Source: Micromonospora coxensis (GTDB taxonomy: Bacteria > Actinomycetota > Actinomycetes > Mycobacteriales > Micromonosporaceae). From it: a DNA stretch of 64,000 bases. This document shows positions 43,545 to 52,528 of this stretch, one piece after another; position 1 is the first letter of the stretch, and every line of letters starts with the position of its first letter. The notes beneath the pieces are model-generated. The model was not told where the DNA came from. It did no database searches and saw only the letters and a program-made list of their open reading frames with translations. The DNA is taken from contig NZ_LT607753.1 in NCBI RefSeq assembly GCF_900090295.1, positions 5,332,001 to 5,396,000 of the forward strand, read 5' to 3'. Position numbers and translations under genes: made by a program.

Positions 43545-43664
43545 TCAGAGCACGAGGTTGAGCAGGACGGTCAGCACCACCGAGGCGAGGACCGAGAAGA
43601 GGATCATCAGGAGGCAGCCGAGGCCACCACCGGCGGGCCGGATCTCCGTGTTGCCGATGCGCAT
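43545..43664 (-). CDS. 39-residue single-span membrane peptide
   Basis: ATG at 43664 with AAGGTGA four bases upstream; stop at 43545. The polar start MRIGNTEIRPAGGGLG is followed by one hydrophobic span LLMILFSVLASVVLTVLLNL to the end. It lies 4 nt after the hydrolase stop, so it is co-translated as the last gene of that operon. Glycine-rich juxtamembrane segment and uniform hydrophobic span argue for a real gene. Similar tiny proteins occur in other actinobacteria to my recollection; function unknown. Confidence 0.72.
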   Translation of the reverse strand: MRIGNTEIRPAGGGLGCLLMILFSVLASVVLTVLLNLVL

Positions 43665-43668
43665 GGGG

Positions 43669-44529
43669 TCACCTTGTCAGGGTCGGGGCGAGCAGGGTGC
43701 GGATCACGGCGGCCACCTCGCGGGGCGCGGTGGTCGCGACGTTGTGCGCGGCGCCGGGCACGACCAGCGGGCGGGCGTGGGGGACCAGCCGGGCCACCTG
43801 GGAGCGCCAGGCCGGCGGTACGACGGGGTCGCGGGACCCGGTCACCACGAGGGTCGGCGCGGTGACCCGGAGCAGGTCCTCCTCGACGGCGTTGCGGACC
43901 GAGTGGGCGAGGGTGGCGTACACCCGCCAGGGGCGGGCGTCCCACACGTCGCGCAGCAGGATCGGCGCCTGCAACGGCGCCTCCCGTACGGTGTCGACCA
44001 GCCAGCGGCCGACCAGCCCGCGGCGGGACCGGGCGGCCGGGTCGCTGGTCGGGCCGGCGAGCACCAGGGCGCGTACCGCCTCGGGCCGGCGGGCGGCCAG
44101 CGCGGCGGCGACCTCCGCGCCGAACGAGTGGCCGACCAGGCAGACCGGCGGCAGCCGGTACGCGGCCAGCCAGGACGCCAGGAACGCGGCGTGCTGCCGG
44201 GCGTCGTACGCCCGACCGGGCCGCTCGGTCAGCCCGAAGCCGGGCAGGTCCGGCACGTACACCGGATGGGTGGCCGACAGCGCGACGGCCAGCGGGGTGA
44301 GGTAGCGGTGCGAGACGGCCAGCCCGTGCACCAGCACCACCGGGGCGGCCTCACCACCCGGGTCGGCCGTCCGGCGGGTGTGCACGCGCAGCCCGTCGAC
44401 CAGCCGCCACTCGCTGGTCAGGCCGGCGGCGGGCCGGGGCGCGGCCAGCGCGAGCCGCAGCTCGGCGGGCCCGAAGCGCCCCGGCGGGCTGGGCCGGCTC
44501 GCGGCTCGTCCCGGCGCGACCGCCCTCAC
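43669..44529 (-). CDS. Alpha/beta-fold hydrolase
   Basis: 286 residues from a GTG overlapping the upstream stop (GTGA at 44526-44529). The oxyanion HG motif is in VVLVHGLAVSHRYLTPL, the nucleophile elbow is GHSFGAE, acid Asp in VTGSRDPVVP and catalytic His in PGAAHNVATT. It has no signal peptide. The substrate cannot be told from sequence. Co-translated with the LLM oxidoreductase upstream and the mini membrane peptide downstream. Confidence 0.9.
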   Translation of the reverse strand: MRAVAPGRAASRPSPPGRFGPAELRLALAAPRPAAGLTSEWRLVDGLRVHTRRTADPGGEAAPVVLVHGLAVSHRYLTPLAVALSATHPVYVPDLPGFGLTERPGRAYDARQHAAFLASWLAAYRLPPVCLVGHSFGAEVAAALAARRPEAVRALVLAGPTSDPAARSRRGLVGRWLVDTVREAPLQAPILLRDVWDARPWRVYATLAHSVRNAVEEDLLRVTAPTLVVTGSRDPVVPPAWRSQVARLVPHARPLVVPGAAHNVATTAPREVAAVIRTLLAPTLTR

Positions 44530-45488
44530 AGGTCGCGCAGTCGGGGCAGCAGCTCCTCCTGCGCCCAGTCCAGGAACATCGGCTGGCTGTCGCCGCCCAC
44601 CTGCACGATCGCCACGTGGGTGAAGCCCGCGTCGACGAACTTCTTGAACGCCTCGACGTGGGTGTCCACGTCCGGGCCGCAGGAGATGCCCTCGGCGACG
44701 TCCTCCTCGCGCACGTACTGGGTGGCGGCGGCGAACGCCTCCGGAGCGGGCAGGTCGGCGTTGACCTTCCAGCCCATCCCGAACCAGCGGAACTGGTCGT
44801 GCACGATCTTGCGGCACTCGGCCTCGTCGGGGCCGTAGCAGATGGCGACCTGGCCGTAGCGGGGCTGGCCCACGCCACCGGCGTCGTCGTAGAGCTGGAT
44901 GATCCGGGGGTCGGGCTCGGTGGCGACGATGCCGTCGGCGTACTCGGCGGCGAGCGCGGCCGACGACGGCCCGGACGCGGCGACGGCCATCGGCACGGGC
45001 CGCTCGGGCCGGTCCCAGACGTACGCCTCCGGCACGTCGTAGTGGTTGCCCGAGAAGCTGAGCGTCTCGCCGTTGAGCAGCGGCCGGATGATCTGCAACG
45101 CCTCCTCGAACATCTCGTGCCGCTGCTGCACGTGCGGCCACGCGCCGACGACGTGCTCGTTGAGGTTCTCCCCGGCGCCCAGGCCGAGGGTGAACCGGCC
45201 GTCGGAGAGCGCCCCGACGGTGCTGGCCTTCTGGGCGACGACGGCCGGGTGGTAGCGGCGGATCGGGCAGGTCACGAAGGACATCAGCTCGGCCCGGCTG
45301 GTGGCGTGCGCGACCGCGCCGAGCACCGACCAGGCGTACGGGGAGTGCCCCTGCGAGTCCAGCCACGGGTAGTAGTGATCGGAGATCACCAGCTGGTCGA
45401 AGCCGGCCGCCTCCGCCCGTACCGCGTAGTCGACCAGCTGTTTCGGACCGGCCTGCTCGCACATCAGGGTGTAGCCGACGTTGACCAT
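44526..45488 (-). CDS. LLM-class F420-dependent oxidoreductase (TIGR03557-like)
   Basis: 320 residues from the ATG at 45488, with GGAAGGAG upstream; an earlier ATG is out of range of this site. Luciferase-like monooxygenase signatures: SDHYYPWLDSQGHSPYAWSV, the CPIRRYHPAVVAQKASTVG strand and LGLGAGENLNEHVVG. The last resembles the F420-binding glucose-6-phosphate dehydrogenase group. It reduces or oxidises an unknown substrate with coenzyme F420, which Micromonosporaceae make. First gene of a three-gene operon with the hydrolase. Confidence 0.9.
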   Translation of the reverse strand: MVNVGYTLMCEQAGPKQLVDYAVRAEAAGFDQLVISDHYYPWLDSQGHSPYAWSVLGAVAHATSRAELMSFVTCPIRRYHPAVVAQKASTVGALSDGRFTLGLGAGENLNEHVVGAWPHVQQRHEMFEEALQIIRPLLNGETLSFSGNHYDVPEAYVWDRPERPVPMAVAASGPSSAALAAEYADGIVATEPDPRIIQLYDDAGGVGQPRYGQVAICYGPDEAECRKIVHDQFRWFGMGWKVNADLPAPEAFAAATQYVREEDVAEGISCGPDVDTHVEAFKKFVDAGFTHVAIVQVGGDSQPMFLDWAQEELLPRLRDL

Positions 45489-45605
45489 GCTGGTTGTCTC
45501 CTTCCGCCCGGCGATCGTCAACGGATACCCCGGGCGGCGGTGGCCAACCCTGCTGTCCGGTTCCCGCGTCCGGCCGCGCCGACGGTGGCGCGCCGGTGTC
45601 GATCC

Positions 45606-45650
45606 TTGACGCGGGGTCGGGCCCGGTCTAGGGTCCGGCTTAACCGGTTC
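45606..45650 (+). promoter_or_regulatory. Distal mannanase promoter P1 with AACCGGTT operator
   Basis: TTGACG (45606-45611), 17 bp, TAGGGT (45629-45634). Transcription would begin near 45641, inside CTTAACCGGTTC (45639-45650), whose 8-bp core AACCGGTT is palindromic and typical of LacI-type operators. Confidence 0.65.
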
Positions 45651-45689
45651 AGACCGGCGGCGTCACATCCTGTGGTGGGGATGACCGCC

Positions 45690-45726
45690 CCTGTGGCGGC
45701 CCACGGTCGGCGTGGGCCGCCACAGG
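45690..45726 (+). terminator. Perfect 15-bp hairpin between the two mannanase promoters
   Basis: The arm CCTGTGGCGGCCCAC pairs exactly across a 7-nt loop. It lies in the leader of the P1 transcript and ahead of promoter P2. It could attenuate P1 or insulate P2 from the divergent operon. Confidence 0.6.
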
Positions 45727-45751
45727 ACATCTCGCGTGAACAGGTCGTTAA

Positions 45752-45789
45752 CTTAACCGGTTGCTTTCCTCGACCCATCGTCCTACGCT
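45752..45789 (+). promoter_or_regulatory. Proximal mannanase promoter P2 with AACCGGTT operator
   Basis: TTGCTT (45761-45766), 17 bp, TACGCT (45784-45789). The operator CTTAACCGGTTG (45752-45763) overlaps the -35, 113 bp from the first copy, so a looping repressor could act on both. Confidence 0.63.
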
Positions 45790-45901
45790 GATCCCTGCGC
45801 GACCGGGGAGTCGAGCGGCGGCTGCCGGGCTACAGCCGTCCGCCACCGTCACCACCACTCACCCCACCAGGGCACGGGGTCGACACTTCCTGAGGAAAAC
45901 C

Positions 45902-47275
45902 ATGAGAAAGCGACTCTGGGTCGCCGGCGTTGCCCTGCTCACCGCCCTCGCGGCCGTCTTCGCCTTCGGCCAGCCGGCGCACGCCGCGGCCGGGTTCACC
46001 GTCTCCGGCGGCAAGCTCTACGACGCCAACGGGACCGAGTTCGTCATGCGCGGCGTCAACCACGCGCACACCTGGTACCCGCAGCAGACCAGCTCCTTCG
46101 CCAACATCAAGGCCCTCGGCGCGAACACCGTCCGGGTGGTGCTGGCCAGCGGCGACCGCTGGACGAAGAACAGCGCCGCCGACGTCGGCAACGTGATCTC
46201 CCTGTGCAAGGCCAACCGGCTGATCTGCGTGCTGGAGGTGCACGACACCACCGGCTACGGCGAGCAGAGCGGCGCGATCACCCTGGACCGCGCGGTCGAC
46301 TACTGGCTCAGCATCGCCAGCGCCCTGCAGGGCCAGGAGAAGTACGTCATCGTCAACATCGGCAACGAGCCGTACGGCAACCAGGGCTACGGCACCTGGG
46401 CCACCGACACCGCCAACGCGATCAAGCGGCTGCGCGCCAACGGCATCTCCCACACGATCATGGTGGACGCGCCCAACTGGGGCCAGGACTGGTCCTTCAC
46501 CATGCGCGACAACGCCGCCTCGGTGTTCAACGCCGACCCGCAGAAGAACACCGTCTTCTCGATCCACATGTACGGCGTCTTCGACACCGCCGCCGAGGTC
46601 AGCGACTACCTGGGCCGGTTCCGCAGCGCCGGGCTGCCCATCGTGGTCGGCGAGTTCGGCCACAACCACTCCGACGGCAACCCCGACGAGGACGCCATCC
46701 TGTCGTACAGCCAGGCCAACGGGATCGGCTACCTGGGCTGGTCGTGGAGCGGCAACGGCGGCGGCGTCGAGTACCTCGACATGGCCGTCAACTTCGACCC
46801 GAACAATCTGAGCAGCTGGGGCCAGCGGATCTTCAACGGCCCGAACGGGATCAAGCAGACCGCCCGGGAGGCGTCGGTCTACGGCGGCACCCCGCCGACC
46901 AGCCCCGCCCCCACCTCGCCCGCGCCGACCAGCCCGGCGCCCACCTCGCCCGCGCCGACCACGCCGCCGCCCGGCGGTGGCTGCACGGCCACCTACACCA
47001 TCGTCAACTCGTGGCAGGGCGGCTTCCAGGGTGAGGTCAAGGTGACCGCCGGCAGTTCCGCCATCACCGGCTGGACGACGAGGTGGACCTTCGCCAACGG
47101 CCAGACGGTCAGCCAGTCCTGGAACGCCACGGTCAGCGGCAGCGGGTCGTCGTACACCGCCCGCAACGTCGACTACAACGGCCGGCTCGGCGCCGGCGCC
47201 AGCACCAGCTTCGGCTTCATCGGCAGCTGGAACGGCACCAACTCCGTCCCCGCGGTGACCTGCGCCGCGAGCTGA
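45902..47275 (+). CDS. Secreted GH5 (subfamily 8-like) endo-beta-1,4-mannanase with CBM2
   Basis: 457 residues. Signal peptide 1-29 (cut near AHA-AA). The GH5 catalytic domain spans about 30-333; proton donor Glu156 lies in NIGNEPYG and nucleophile Glu251 in VVGEFGHNHSDGN, and GFTVSGGKLYDANG and FSIHMYGVF resemble bacterial GH5_8 mannanases. A Pro/Thr/Ser linker made of repeated PTSPAP units (about 334-362) leads to a C-terminal carbohydrate-binding module of family 2 (about 365-457) with aromatic residues for cellulose/mannan. It cuts mannan outside the cell. Paired operators upstream point to sugar-responsive repression. Confidence 0.9.
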   Translation: MRKRLWVAGVALLTALAAVFAFGQPAHAAAGFTVSGGKLYDANGTEFVMRGVNHAHTWYPQQTSSFANIKALGANTVRVVLASGDRWTKNSAADVGNVISLCKANRLICVLEVHDTTGYGEQSGAITLDRAVDYWLSIASALQGQEKYVIVNIGNEPYGNQGYGTWATDTANAIKRLRANGISHTIMVDAPNWGQDWSFTMRDNAASVFNADPQKNTVFSIHMYGVFDTAAEVSDYLGRFRSAGLPIVVGEFGHNHSDGNPDEDAILSYSQANGIGYLGWSWSGNGGGVEYLDMAVNFDPNNLSSWGQRIFNGPNGIKQTAREASVYGGTPPTSPAPTSPAPTSPAPTSPAPTTPPPGGGCTATYTIVNSWQGGFQGEVKVTAGSSAITGWTTRWTFANGQTVSQSWNATVSGSGSSYTARNVDYNGRLGAGASTSFGFIGSWNGTNSVPAVTCAAS

Positions 47276-47285
47276 GCACCCCGAC

Positions 47286-47315
47286 GGTGGCCGGGTCCGC
47301 GCGGACCCGGCCACC
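47286..47315 (+). terminator. Terminator of the mannanase gene
   Basis: A 13-bp perfect stem (GGTGGCCGGGTCC, loop GCGC) is followed by ACCTTTTCC, one of the few with a short T-run. Confidence 0.85.
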
Positions 47316-47437
47316 ACCTTTTCCGGGTACGGCCACCACCCGACCCGGATCCGTCGGTCGGGTACGCCGGCGCAGGGGCCACCGACAGCCCGGGCAGCGT
47401 GGCATCATGTCGCCGGACACCGGGTGGAGGAGGGGCC

Positions 47438-49279
47438 GTGCGTGCGTATCGATGGGTGGGCACCGCGGTGGTCCTGACCGGACTGATCGGGGCCGGCACG
47501 GTGGCGAGTTCGCCCGTCTCCGAGCCCACCGTCCCCGCGTCCTACCTCGACCTGGTGGTCCCCGGCGCCGGTCCGTCCGCTCGTCCCGGCGACGGGCGTC
47601 TCCCGACCGCCGGGCCGAGCGCCCGCCAGGTCTCCACCCCGGGCGCGACCGGCCGGGGCGTCACGACGACCGGCCCCGTGGCCCCCGTGGCCCCCGTGCC
47701 CACGACGCGCGCCCGGTCGCTGCGCGAGCCGCTGCGACCTCGCCCGGCGACCCCCGTGCCCAGCCGGACCCGGACCATGGGCGCGCTCAACGAACTGCGC
47801 AGCGACTTCAACGGTGACGGCTGGCCGGACCTCGCCGTGGCGGAGCTGCGCAGGGTGGTGGACGGCATGCAGTCCGGGGCGGTGCACGTGCTTCCCGGCG
47901 TGGCCCAGGGCGGGTTCACCACCGTCGGCAGCCAGTACTTCGACCACACGACGCCCGGCATGCCCGGCGACGCCGGCTCGCCCGACCCGCACCGCGAGAT
48001 CAACGACTTCGGCTACACGCTCGCGTCCGGCGACTTCGACCACGACGGCTTCGCCGACCTCGCGATCGGCGGCGTGCACGACCGGATCCGCGTCCTCTAC
48101 GGTGGCCGGTCCGGGCTCACCACGACCGACGCCCGCATGATCCGGCTCGCGGACGTCGCGCCGGCGGCGGACGTGCCGGGGGAGGGCGTCGCCGGGGAGA
48201 ACCAGTTCGGCATGGCGTTGACCGTGGGCGACTTCGACGGCGACGGCACCGACGACCTGGTGGTCGGCGCGCCGCGCGCCGGCAGCCCGTGGGTCGGCGG
48301 GGTCGCCCTGCTGCGGGGCACCCCCGACGGTCTGGACCCGACCGCCGCCCAGTACGTGCCCGGCAACGCGCCCGGTCTGCCCGTCAGCCCGGAGACCGAC
48401 GGCTTCGGCCGGGTGCTGGCCGCGGCGGACTTCGACAGCGACGGCCGCGACGACCTCGCGGTCGGCTTCGACCGGGACCGGATCGGCGACGCGTCGTTCG
48501 CCGGTTCGGTGGTCGTCCTGCCCGGCACCGCCGACGGTCTCGGGATCACCGGCGCCCGGACGTTCCACCAGGACACCGAGGGCATGCCCGACGTGGCCGA
48601 GTACGGCGACAGCTTCGGCTTCGCCCTCGCCGCGGGCGACCTCACCGGTGACGGCTACGCGGACCTGGTGGTGAACGCGCAGACCGAGGGCCGTCGCGAC
48701 GCTCCGACCCGGGGGTCCTCCCTCACCGTCCTGCGAGGCTCGTTCGACGGCCTGACCGTCGAGGGTGTCCAGTACTGGACGCAGCAGAGTCCGGGCGTCC
48801 CGGGCAGCGACGACCCGGCGGCGTTCTTCGGCACGGAGCTGGCGTTCGGCGACTTCGACCGGGACGGCCGGGGCGACCTCGCGGTCGGGAGCCCGCAGGA
48901 GACCGTGGGCGGGGTCGCCGGGGCGGGCGCGATCACGATCTTCCGGGGCAGCTCCCAGGGGCTCACCGTCACCGGGCTGCGCCGGCTGGACCGGACCGCA
49001 CCCGGCATGCCGGCGGGCGTGCACCGGCCCTGGGCCTACCTGGGCGAGGAGTTGCACACCGTGCGCCGGCCGGACGGCACCGCCGGTCTGGTCGTGGGCG
49101 TGGGCAGCGCGTGGGTCGGGGACCTGCAACGCGCGGGGGTGGTGCTGGTCGTGCCGAGCACGCCGGCGACCGCCGACCTGCCCGGCGGCGTCACCACGGA
49201 GGGCCTGCGGGCCTTCTCGGGGGCCGACCTGCCGACGGGCCCCGAGGCGTTCTCCGACTTCGCTTCCGAGGTCGGCTGA
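47438..49279 (+). CDS. Secreted FG-GAP repeat (integrin-alpha-like) protein
   Basis: 613 residues from a GTG with GGAGGAGG five bases upstream. Residues 1-30 are a signal peptide. A Thr/Pro-rich region (about 40-120) precedes a beta-propeller of FG-GAP/VCBS repeats, each with a calcium-binding loop: DFNGDGWPDLA, DFDHDGFADLA, DFDGDGTDDLV, DFDSDGRDDLA, DLTGDGYADLV and DFDRDGRGDLA, spaced by roughly 60-70 residues. Each D-x-D-x-D-G-x2-D-L motif is intact. Such proteins bind surfaces or other proteins outside the cell; there is no enzymatic domain. Its position beside mannanase may be coincidental. Confidence 0.88.
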   Translation: MRAYRWVGTAVVLTGLIGAGTVASSPVSEPTVPASYLDLVVPGAGPSARPGDGRLPTAGPSARQVSTPGATGRGVTTTGPVAPVAPVPTTRARSLREPLRPRPATPVPSRTRTMGALNELRSDFNGDGWPDLAVAELRRVVDGMQSGAVHVLPGVAQGGFTTVGSQYFDHTTPGMPGDAGSPDPHREINDFGYTLASGDFDHDGFADLAIGGVHDRIRVLYGGRSGLTTTDARMIRLADVAPAADVPGEGVAGENQFGMALTVGDFDGDGTDDLVVGAPRAGSPWVGGVALLRGTPDGLDPTAAQYVPGNAPGLPVSPETDGFGRVLAAADFDSDGRDDLAVGFDRDRIGDASFAGSVVVLPGTADGLGITGARTFHQDTEGMPDVAEYGDSFGFALAAGDLTGDGYADLVVNAQTEGRRDAPTRGSSLTVLRGSFDGLTVEGVQYWTQQSPGVPGSDDPAAFFGTELAFGDFDRDGRGDLAVGSPQETVGGVAGAGAITIFRGSSQGLTVTGLRRLDRTAPGMPAGVHRPWAYLGEELHTVRRPDGTAGLVVGVGSAWVGDLQRAGVVLVVPSTPATADLPGGVTTEGLRAFSGADLPTGPEAFSDFASEVG

Positions 49280-49312
49280 CCGGAGCGCCGGCCTGACGGT
49301 GGCGGGTGGCCG

Positions 49313-49340
49313 CCGGCCCGTGCGTCGCCGCACGGGCCGG
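49313..49340. terminator. Perfect 12-bp hairpin between convergent genes
   Basis: The arm CCGGCCCGTGCG pairs exactly across TCGC, between the FG-GAP gene and the alpha-galactosidase gene. Bidirectional, no T-run. Confidence 0.78.
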
Positions 49341-49346
49341 GGCCCG

Positions 49347-51620
49347 TCAGTCGACCGCGACGGCCTCCAGCAGCAGGGCCTGTTCCGGGTGCAGGGCCGG
49401 CAGTTGCAGCCCCACCGAGGAGAGCACCGCCCCGGCGAGCGTCACGCCCGCCGGCAGCCAGCCCGGCTCGGCCAGTTGGAGCACCGCCGGCTCCGGCGCG
49501 TCCTCGGGCAGGCGCACGGCGTACCGGCGGGACGGGTCGAGCCCGGGCAGCCGGACCGCCCCGGGGACCTGCGCGGCGGAGGTGGCCAGCCGGGACACGG
49601 CGTACACCGCGTGGGAGCGGTCGTGGGCGACGACGCCGTGTGCCTGCACGGCCGGATCCGGGTGGTCGACCCGGACCACCCGGCCGGCGTGCAGCAGCGG
49701 CCGGAGCCGCTTGTGCAGCGCCACCCAGGCGGCCAGCTCGGCCCGGTCGGCGGCGCTGATCGACCCGATGTCCCACTCGATGCCGTGGTGGCCGAAGAGC
49801 GCGGTGACCGCGCGGAAGCCCAGGTCGTGCACCCGGTGGGTGGTGTGCGAGCGCTCCGGTCCGATGTGGGTGCCGACCAGCTCCGGCGGGAGCAGCAACC
49901 CGGTCCAGCGCTGGATCGACAGCCGCTCCAGGGCGTCGTTGCAGTCGCTGGCCCAGACCCGGTCGGTGCGGCGCAGGATCTCCAGGTCGACCCGGGCCCC
50001 GCCGGAGGAGCAGCTCTCGATCTCCACGCCCGGGTGCCGGCGGCGCAGCTCGTCCAGCAGCCGGTACACGGCGACCGTCTGCGCGTGCACGCCGGGCCGG
50101 CCGGCATGCCCCGCCTCGGTGAGGTCCCGGTTGTGGTCCCACTTCAGGTACGCGATCCCCGGGTGTCCGGCCAGCAGCGCGTCGAGGCGGTCGAGCACGT
50201 GCGCGTACGCCTGCGGGTGGGCCAGGTCGAGCACCTGCTGGTGCCGCCACGGCGGCGGCAGCCGCCCGGGGGCCTGGAGCACCCAGTCCGGGTGGGCGCG
50301 GAACAGGTCCGAGTCGGGGTTGACCATCTCCGGTTCGACCCAGAGCCCGAACTGCATCCCGTGCCCACGCACGTGGTCGATCAGCGGTCGCAGCCCGTCC
50401 GGCCAGACCTCGTCGTCGACGTGCCAGTCGCCGAGCCCGGCCCGGTCGTGCCGCCGGCCGCGGAACCAGCCGTCGTCGAGCACGAACCGTTCCACTCCCA
50501 CTTCGGCGGCCCGGTCGGCCAGGGCCGTCAGCCGGTCCAGGTCGTGGTCGAAGTAGACCGCCTCCCAGACGTTGAGGGTGACCGGCCGGGGTGTGCGGGG
50601 GTGTCCGGGGCGGGCCCGCAGGTGGGTGTGGAGCACGTCGCTGAGCCCGTCCAGCCCGGCGGTCGAGTGCACCGCGTGGAGCAGGGGAGTGGCGTACTCC
50701 TCGCCGGGGGCGAGCACGATCTCGCCGGGGGTGAGCAGCTCGCCGCCGCCCAGGGTGGACTCCCCGGTCGGGCGGCGCTCGGCGACGGTCACGTGGTCGC
50801 CGCTCCACGCGGTGTGCACCGCCCACAGCTCGCCGTGGCCGAAGCCGAAGCCGGCGGTGCCCGCCACCAGCAGCAGCGTCGCGTCGTGTCCGGTCCGCCC
50901 GTGCCGGCCCTCGCGGACCCAGGCGCCCATCGGCCACGGGTGCCGCTGCGGCGCGCGTTCGCGGCACCAGCGGCCGGTCAGGTCGAGCAGTTCGGTGGCC
51001 ACCGCCGGCACCGGCAGCACCGGGGTCAGCTCGCGCAGCTCGTAGGGGTGCTCGCCGGCGTTGCGCAGCCGGTGCCGCAGCGTCAGCAGGCCCGCCGGGT
51101 CCAGCGTGATCTCGACGGTCAGGGTCAGCCCGGCGGCCGGGTCCGACGCCCGCACCGTCACCCGCGCCGCGCCGGGCCCGCCCCGGGCGCCGTCGGCATC
51201 GGATACGACCACCGCGTCACCGCCGGTGGCCGGGCGGCCCGACGCCGGGGCGGCCGACCCACCGTCACCCGGGCCTGTGGCGTCCACGCCCGACGCCTCG
51301 ACCGGCGCCGGCGTGTCGTCGTCGACCACGTCGATCCCGTCGAGGCGGAAGGCGGTGGACCAGTCCCGCCCGTCGCGGTGCCCGGCCAGTCCGGGCCGGC
51401 CGCTCCAGCCGGCGCTCGCCTCGGGCAGCAGCGACAGCACGGTCGGCGCGTCGAAGCTGCTCGGCACCACCGGCGGGACGGTCGCCGCGACCAGGGCGGG
51501 CAGGTCGTCGGCGGGCAGCGGCCCCAGGTCGGCGCCCCAGTGCACGACCCGGGGCAGGCCCTCGCCGCGCGCGTCGAGCACCAGGCTGGTCCGCGCGCGG
51601 CGCAGGTGGACGATCGTCAT
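49347..51620 (-). CDS. GH36 alpha-galactosidase
   Basis: 757 residues from the ATG at 51620. The catalytic barrel has nucleophile Asp in YLKWDHNRD and acid/base Asp in ASDCNDALERL; the N-terminal beta-supersandwich is interrupted by a low-complexity insertion of about 45 residues (rich in Gly/Ala/Asp, around residues 100-145) that looks like a linker expansion. No signal peptide, so it acts in the cytoplasm on imported raffinose- or galactomannan-type oligosaccharides. It overlaps the permease stop by ATGA, making it the last gene of the ABC operon. Confidence 0.92.
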   Translation of the reverse strand: MTIVHLRRARTSLVLDARGEGLPRVVHWGADLGPLPADDLPALVAATVPPVVPSSFDAPTVLSLLPEASAGWSGRPGLAGHRDGRDWSTAFRLDGIDVVDDDTPAPVEASGVDATGPGDGGSAAPASGRPATGGDAVVVSDADGARGGPGAARVTVRASDPAAGLTLTVEITLDPAGLLTLRHRLRNAGEHPYELRELTPVLPVPAVATELLDLTGRWCRERAPQRHPWPMGAWVREGRHGRTGHDATLLLVAGTAGFGFGHGELWAVHTAWSGDHVTVAERRPTGESTLGGGELLTPGEIVLAPGEEYATPLLHAVHSTAGLDGLSDVLHTHLRARPGHPRTPRPVTLNVWEAVYFDHDLDRLTALADRAAEVGVERFVLDDGWFRGRRHDRAGLGDWHVDDEVWPDGLRPLIDHVRGHGMQFGLWVEPEMVNPDSDLFRAHPDWVLQAPGRLPPPWRHQQVLDLAHPQAYAHVLDRLDALLAGHPGIAYLKWDHNRDLTEAGHAGRPGVHAQTVAVYRLLDELRRRHPGVEIESCSSGGARVDLEILRRTDRVWASDCNDALERLSIQRWTGLLLPPELVGTHIGPERSHTTHRVHDLGFRAVTALFGHHGIEWDIGSISAADRAELAAWVALHKRLRPLLHAGRVVRVDHPDPAVQAHGVVAHDRSHAVYAVSRLATSAAQVPGAVRLPGLDPSRRYAVRLPEDAPEPAVLQLAEPGWLPAGVTLAGAVLSSVGLQLPALHPEQALLLEAVAVD

Positions 51621-52528
51621 CCCTTGGACGCTCCCAGGGTCAGGCCCCGGACGAACTGCTTCTGCAGCAGGAAGAAGATCACCAGGGTGGGGATCGCGAC
51701 CAGCACCGAGCCGGCCGAGACGAGGTTGTTGTCGGTGAAGAACTCGCCGCGCAGGTTGTTCAGCGAGCTGGTCACCGGGAACTTGTCGCCGGTGCGCATC
51801 AGCACGGTGGCCCAGAAGAACTCGTTGTAGATCCAGGTCACCTCCAGGGTGGCCAGCGCCGCCAGGGCCGGCCGGCACAGCGGCATGGTGACCTGCCAGT
51901 ACTGCCGCCAGATGCTCGCCCCGTCGACCATCGCCGCCTCGTACAGGTCGCGGGGCAGCGCCTTCATGTAGTTGCTCAGCACGAAGACGCAGAAGCCGCA
52001 CTGGAAGGCCACGTTGACCAGGATCAGCCCCCAGTAGCTGTCGTAGAGCAGCTCCGAGTCGCTCATGAACGCCGGCAGCGGCACCTCGGTGAAGATCCGG
52101 AACAGCGGGATCAGCAGCGCCTGCTGGGGCAGCAGGTTCGCCGCGGTGAAGAGGCCGAGCAGGACGATGTTGAGCTTCCAGCTGAACCGGGCGATCACGA
52201 ACGCCACGCAGGAGGCGAGGAAGAGGGTGAGCAGCACCGCCGGGACGGTGATGTACACCGAGTTGAGGAAGTGCTGGCCGAACTCCGCGGTCTGCCAGGC
52301 GGTCACGTAGTTGTCGAACGTCCAGCCGCCGAGCGAGACGTACCCGTTGGCGGCGGTGTAGTCGTACGACCGCAGCGAGGTGAGCACCGCCCAGACGATC
52401 GGGAAGAGCCAGCCGAGCGCCATCGCGCCGAGGAACACGTGCAGCACCACCCGGGCCGGGCGCAGCGGCGCACGGCGGGGGGCCGGCGTGCCGGCCGCCG
52501 GCTCGCGGGTCACGGTCGCGGCGCTCAT
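51617..52528 (-). CDS. Sugar ABC transporter permease (MalG type)
   Basis: 303 residues, six membrane spans, with the EAA-loop YEAAMVDGASIWRQYWQVTMPLCRPAL near residue 210 typical of the CUT1 (MalG) permeases. It overlaps the upstream permease and the GH36 gene by four bases each. It would import galactosides with the permease and lipoprotein encoded next to it. Confidence 0.93.
   Translation of the reverse strand: MSAATVTREPAAGTPAPRRAPLRPARVVLHVFLGAMALGWLFPIVWAVLTSLRSYDYTAANGYVSLGGWTFDNYVTAWQTAEFGQHFLNSVYITVPAVLLTLFLASCVAFVIARFSWKLNIVLLGLFTAANLLPQQALLIPLFRIFTEVPLPAFMSDSELLYDSYWGLILVNVAFQCGFCVFVLSNYMKALPRDLYEAAMVDGASIWRQYWQVTMPLCRPALAALATLEVTWIYNEFFWATVLMRTGDKFPVTSSLNNLRGEFFTDNNLVSAGSVLVAIPTLVIFFLLQKQFVRGLTLGASKG

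Noticed and set aside
43669..45462. A long frame covering both the hydrolase and the antisense of the LLM gene region
   Set aside because: Only the part from the GTG at 44529 has alpha/beta-hydrolase motifs; the rest is a second frame of the LLM oxidoreductase gene.
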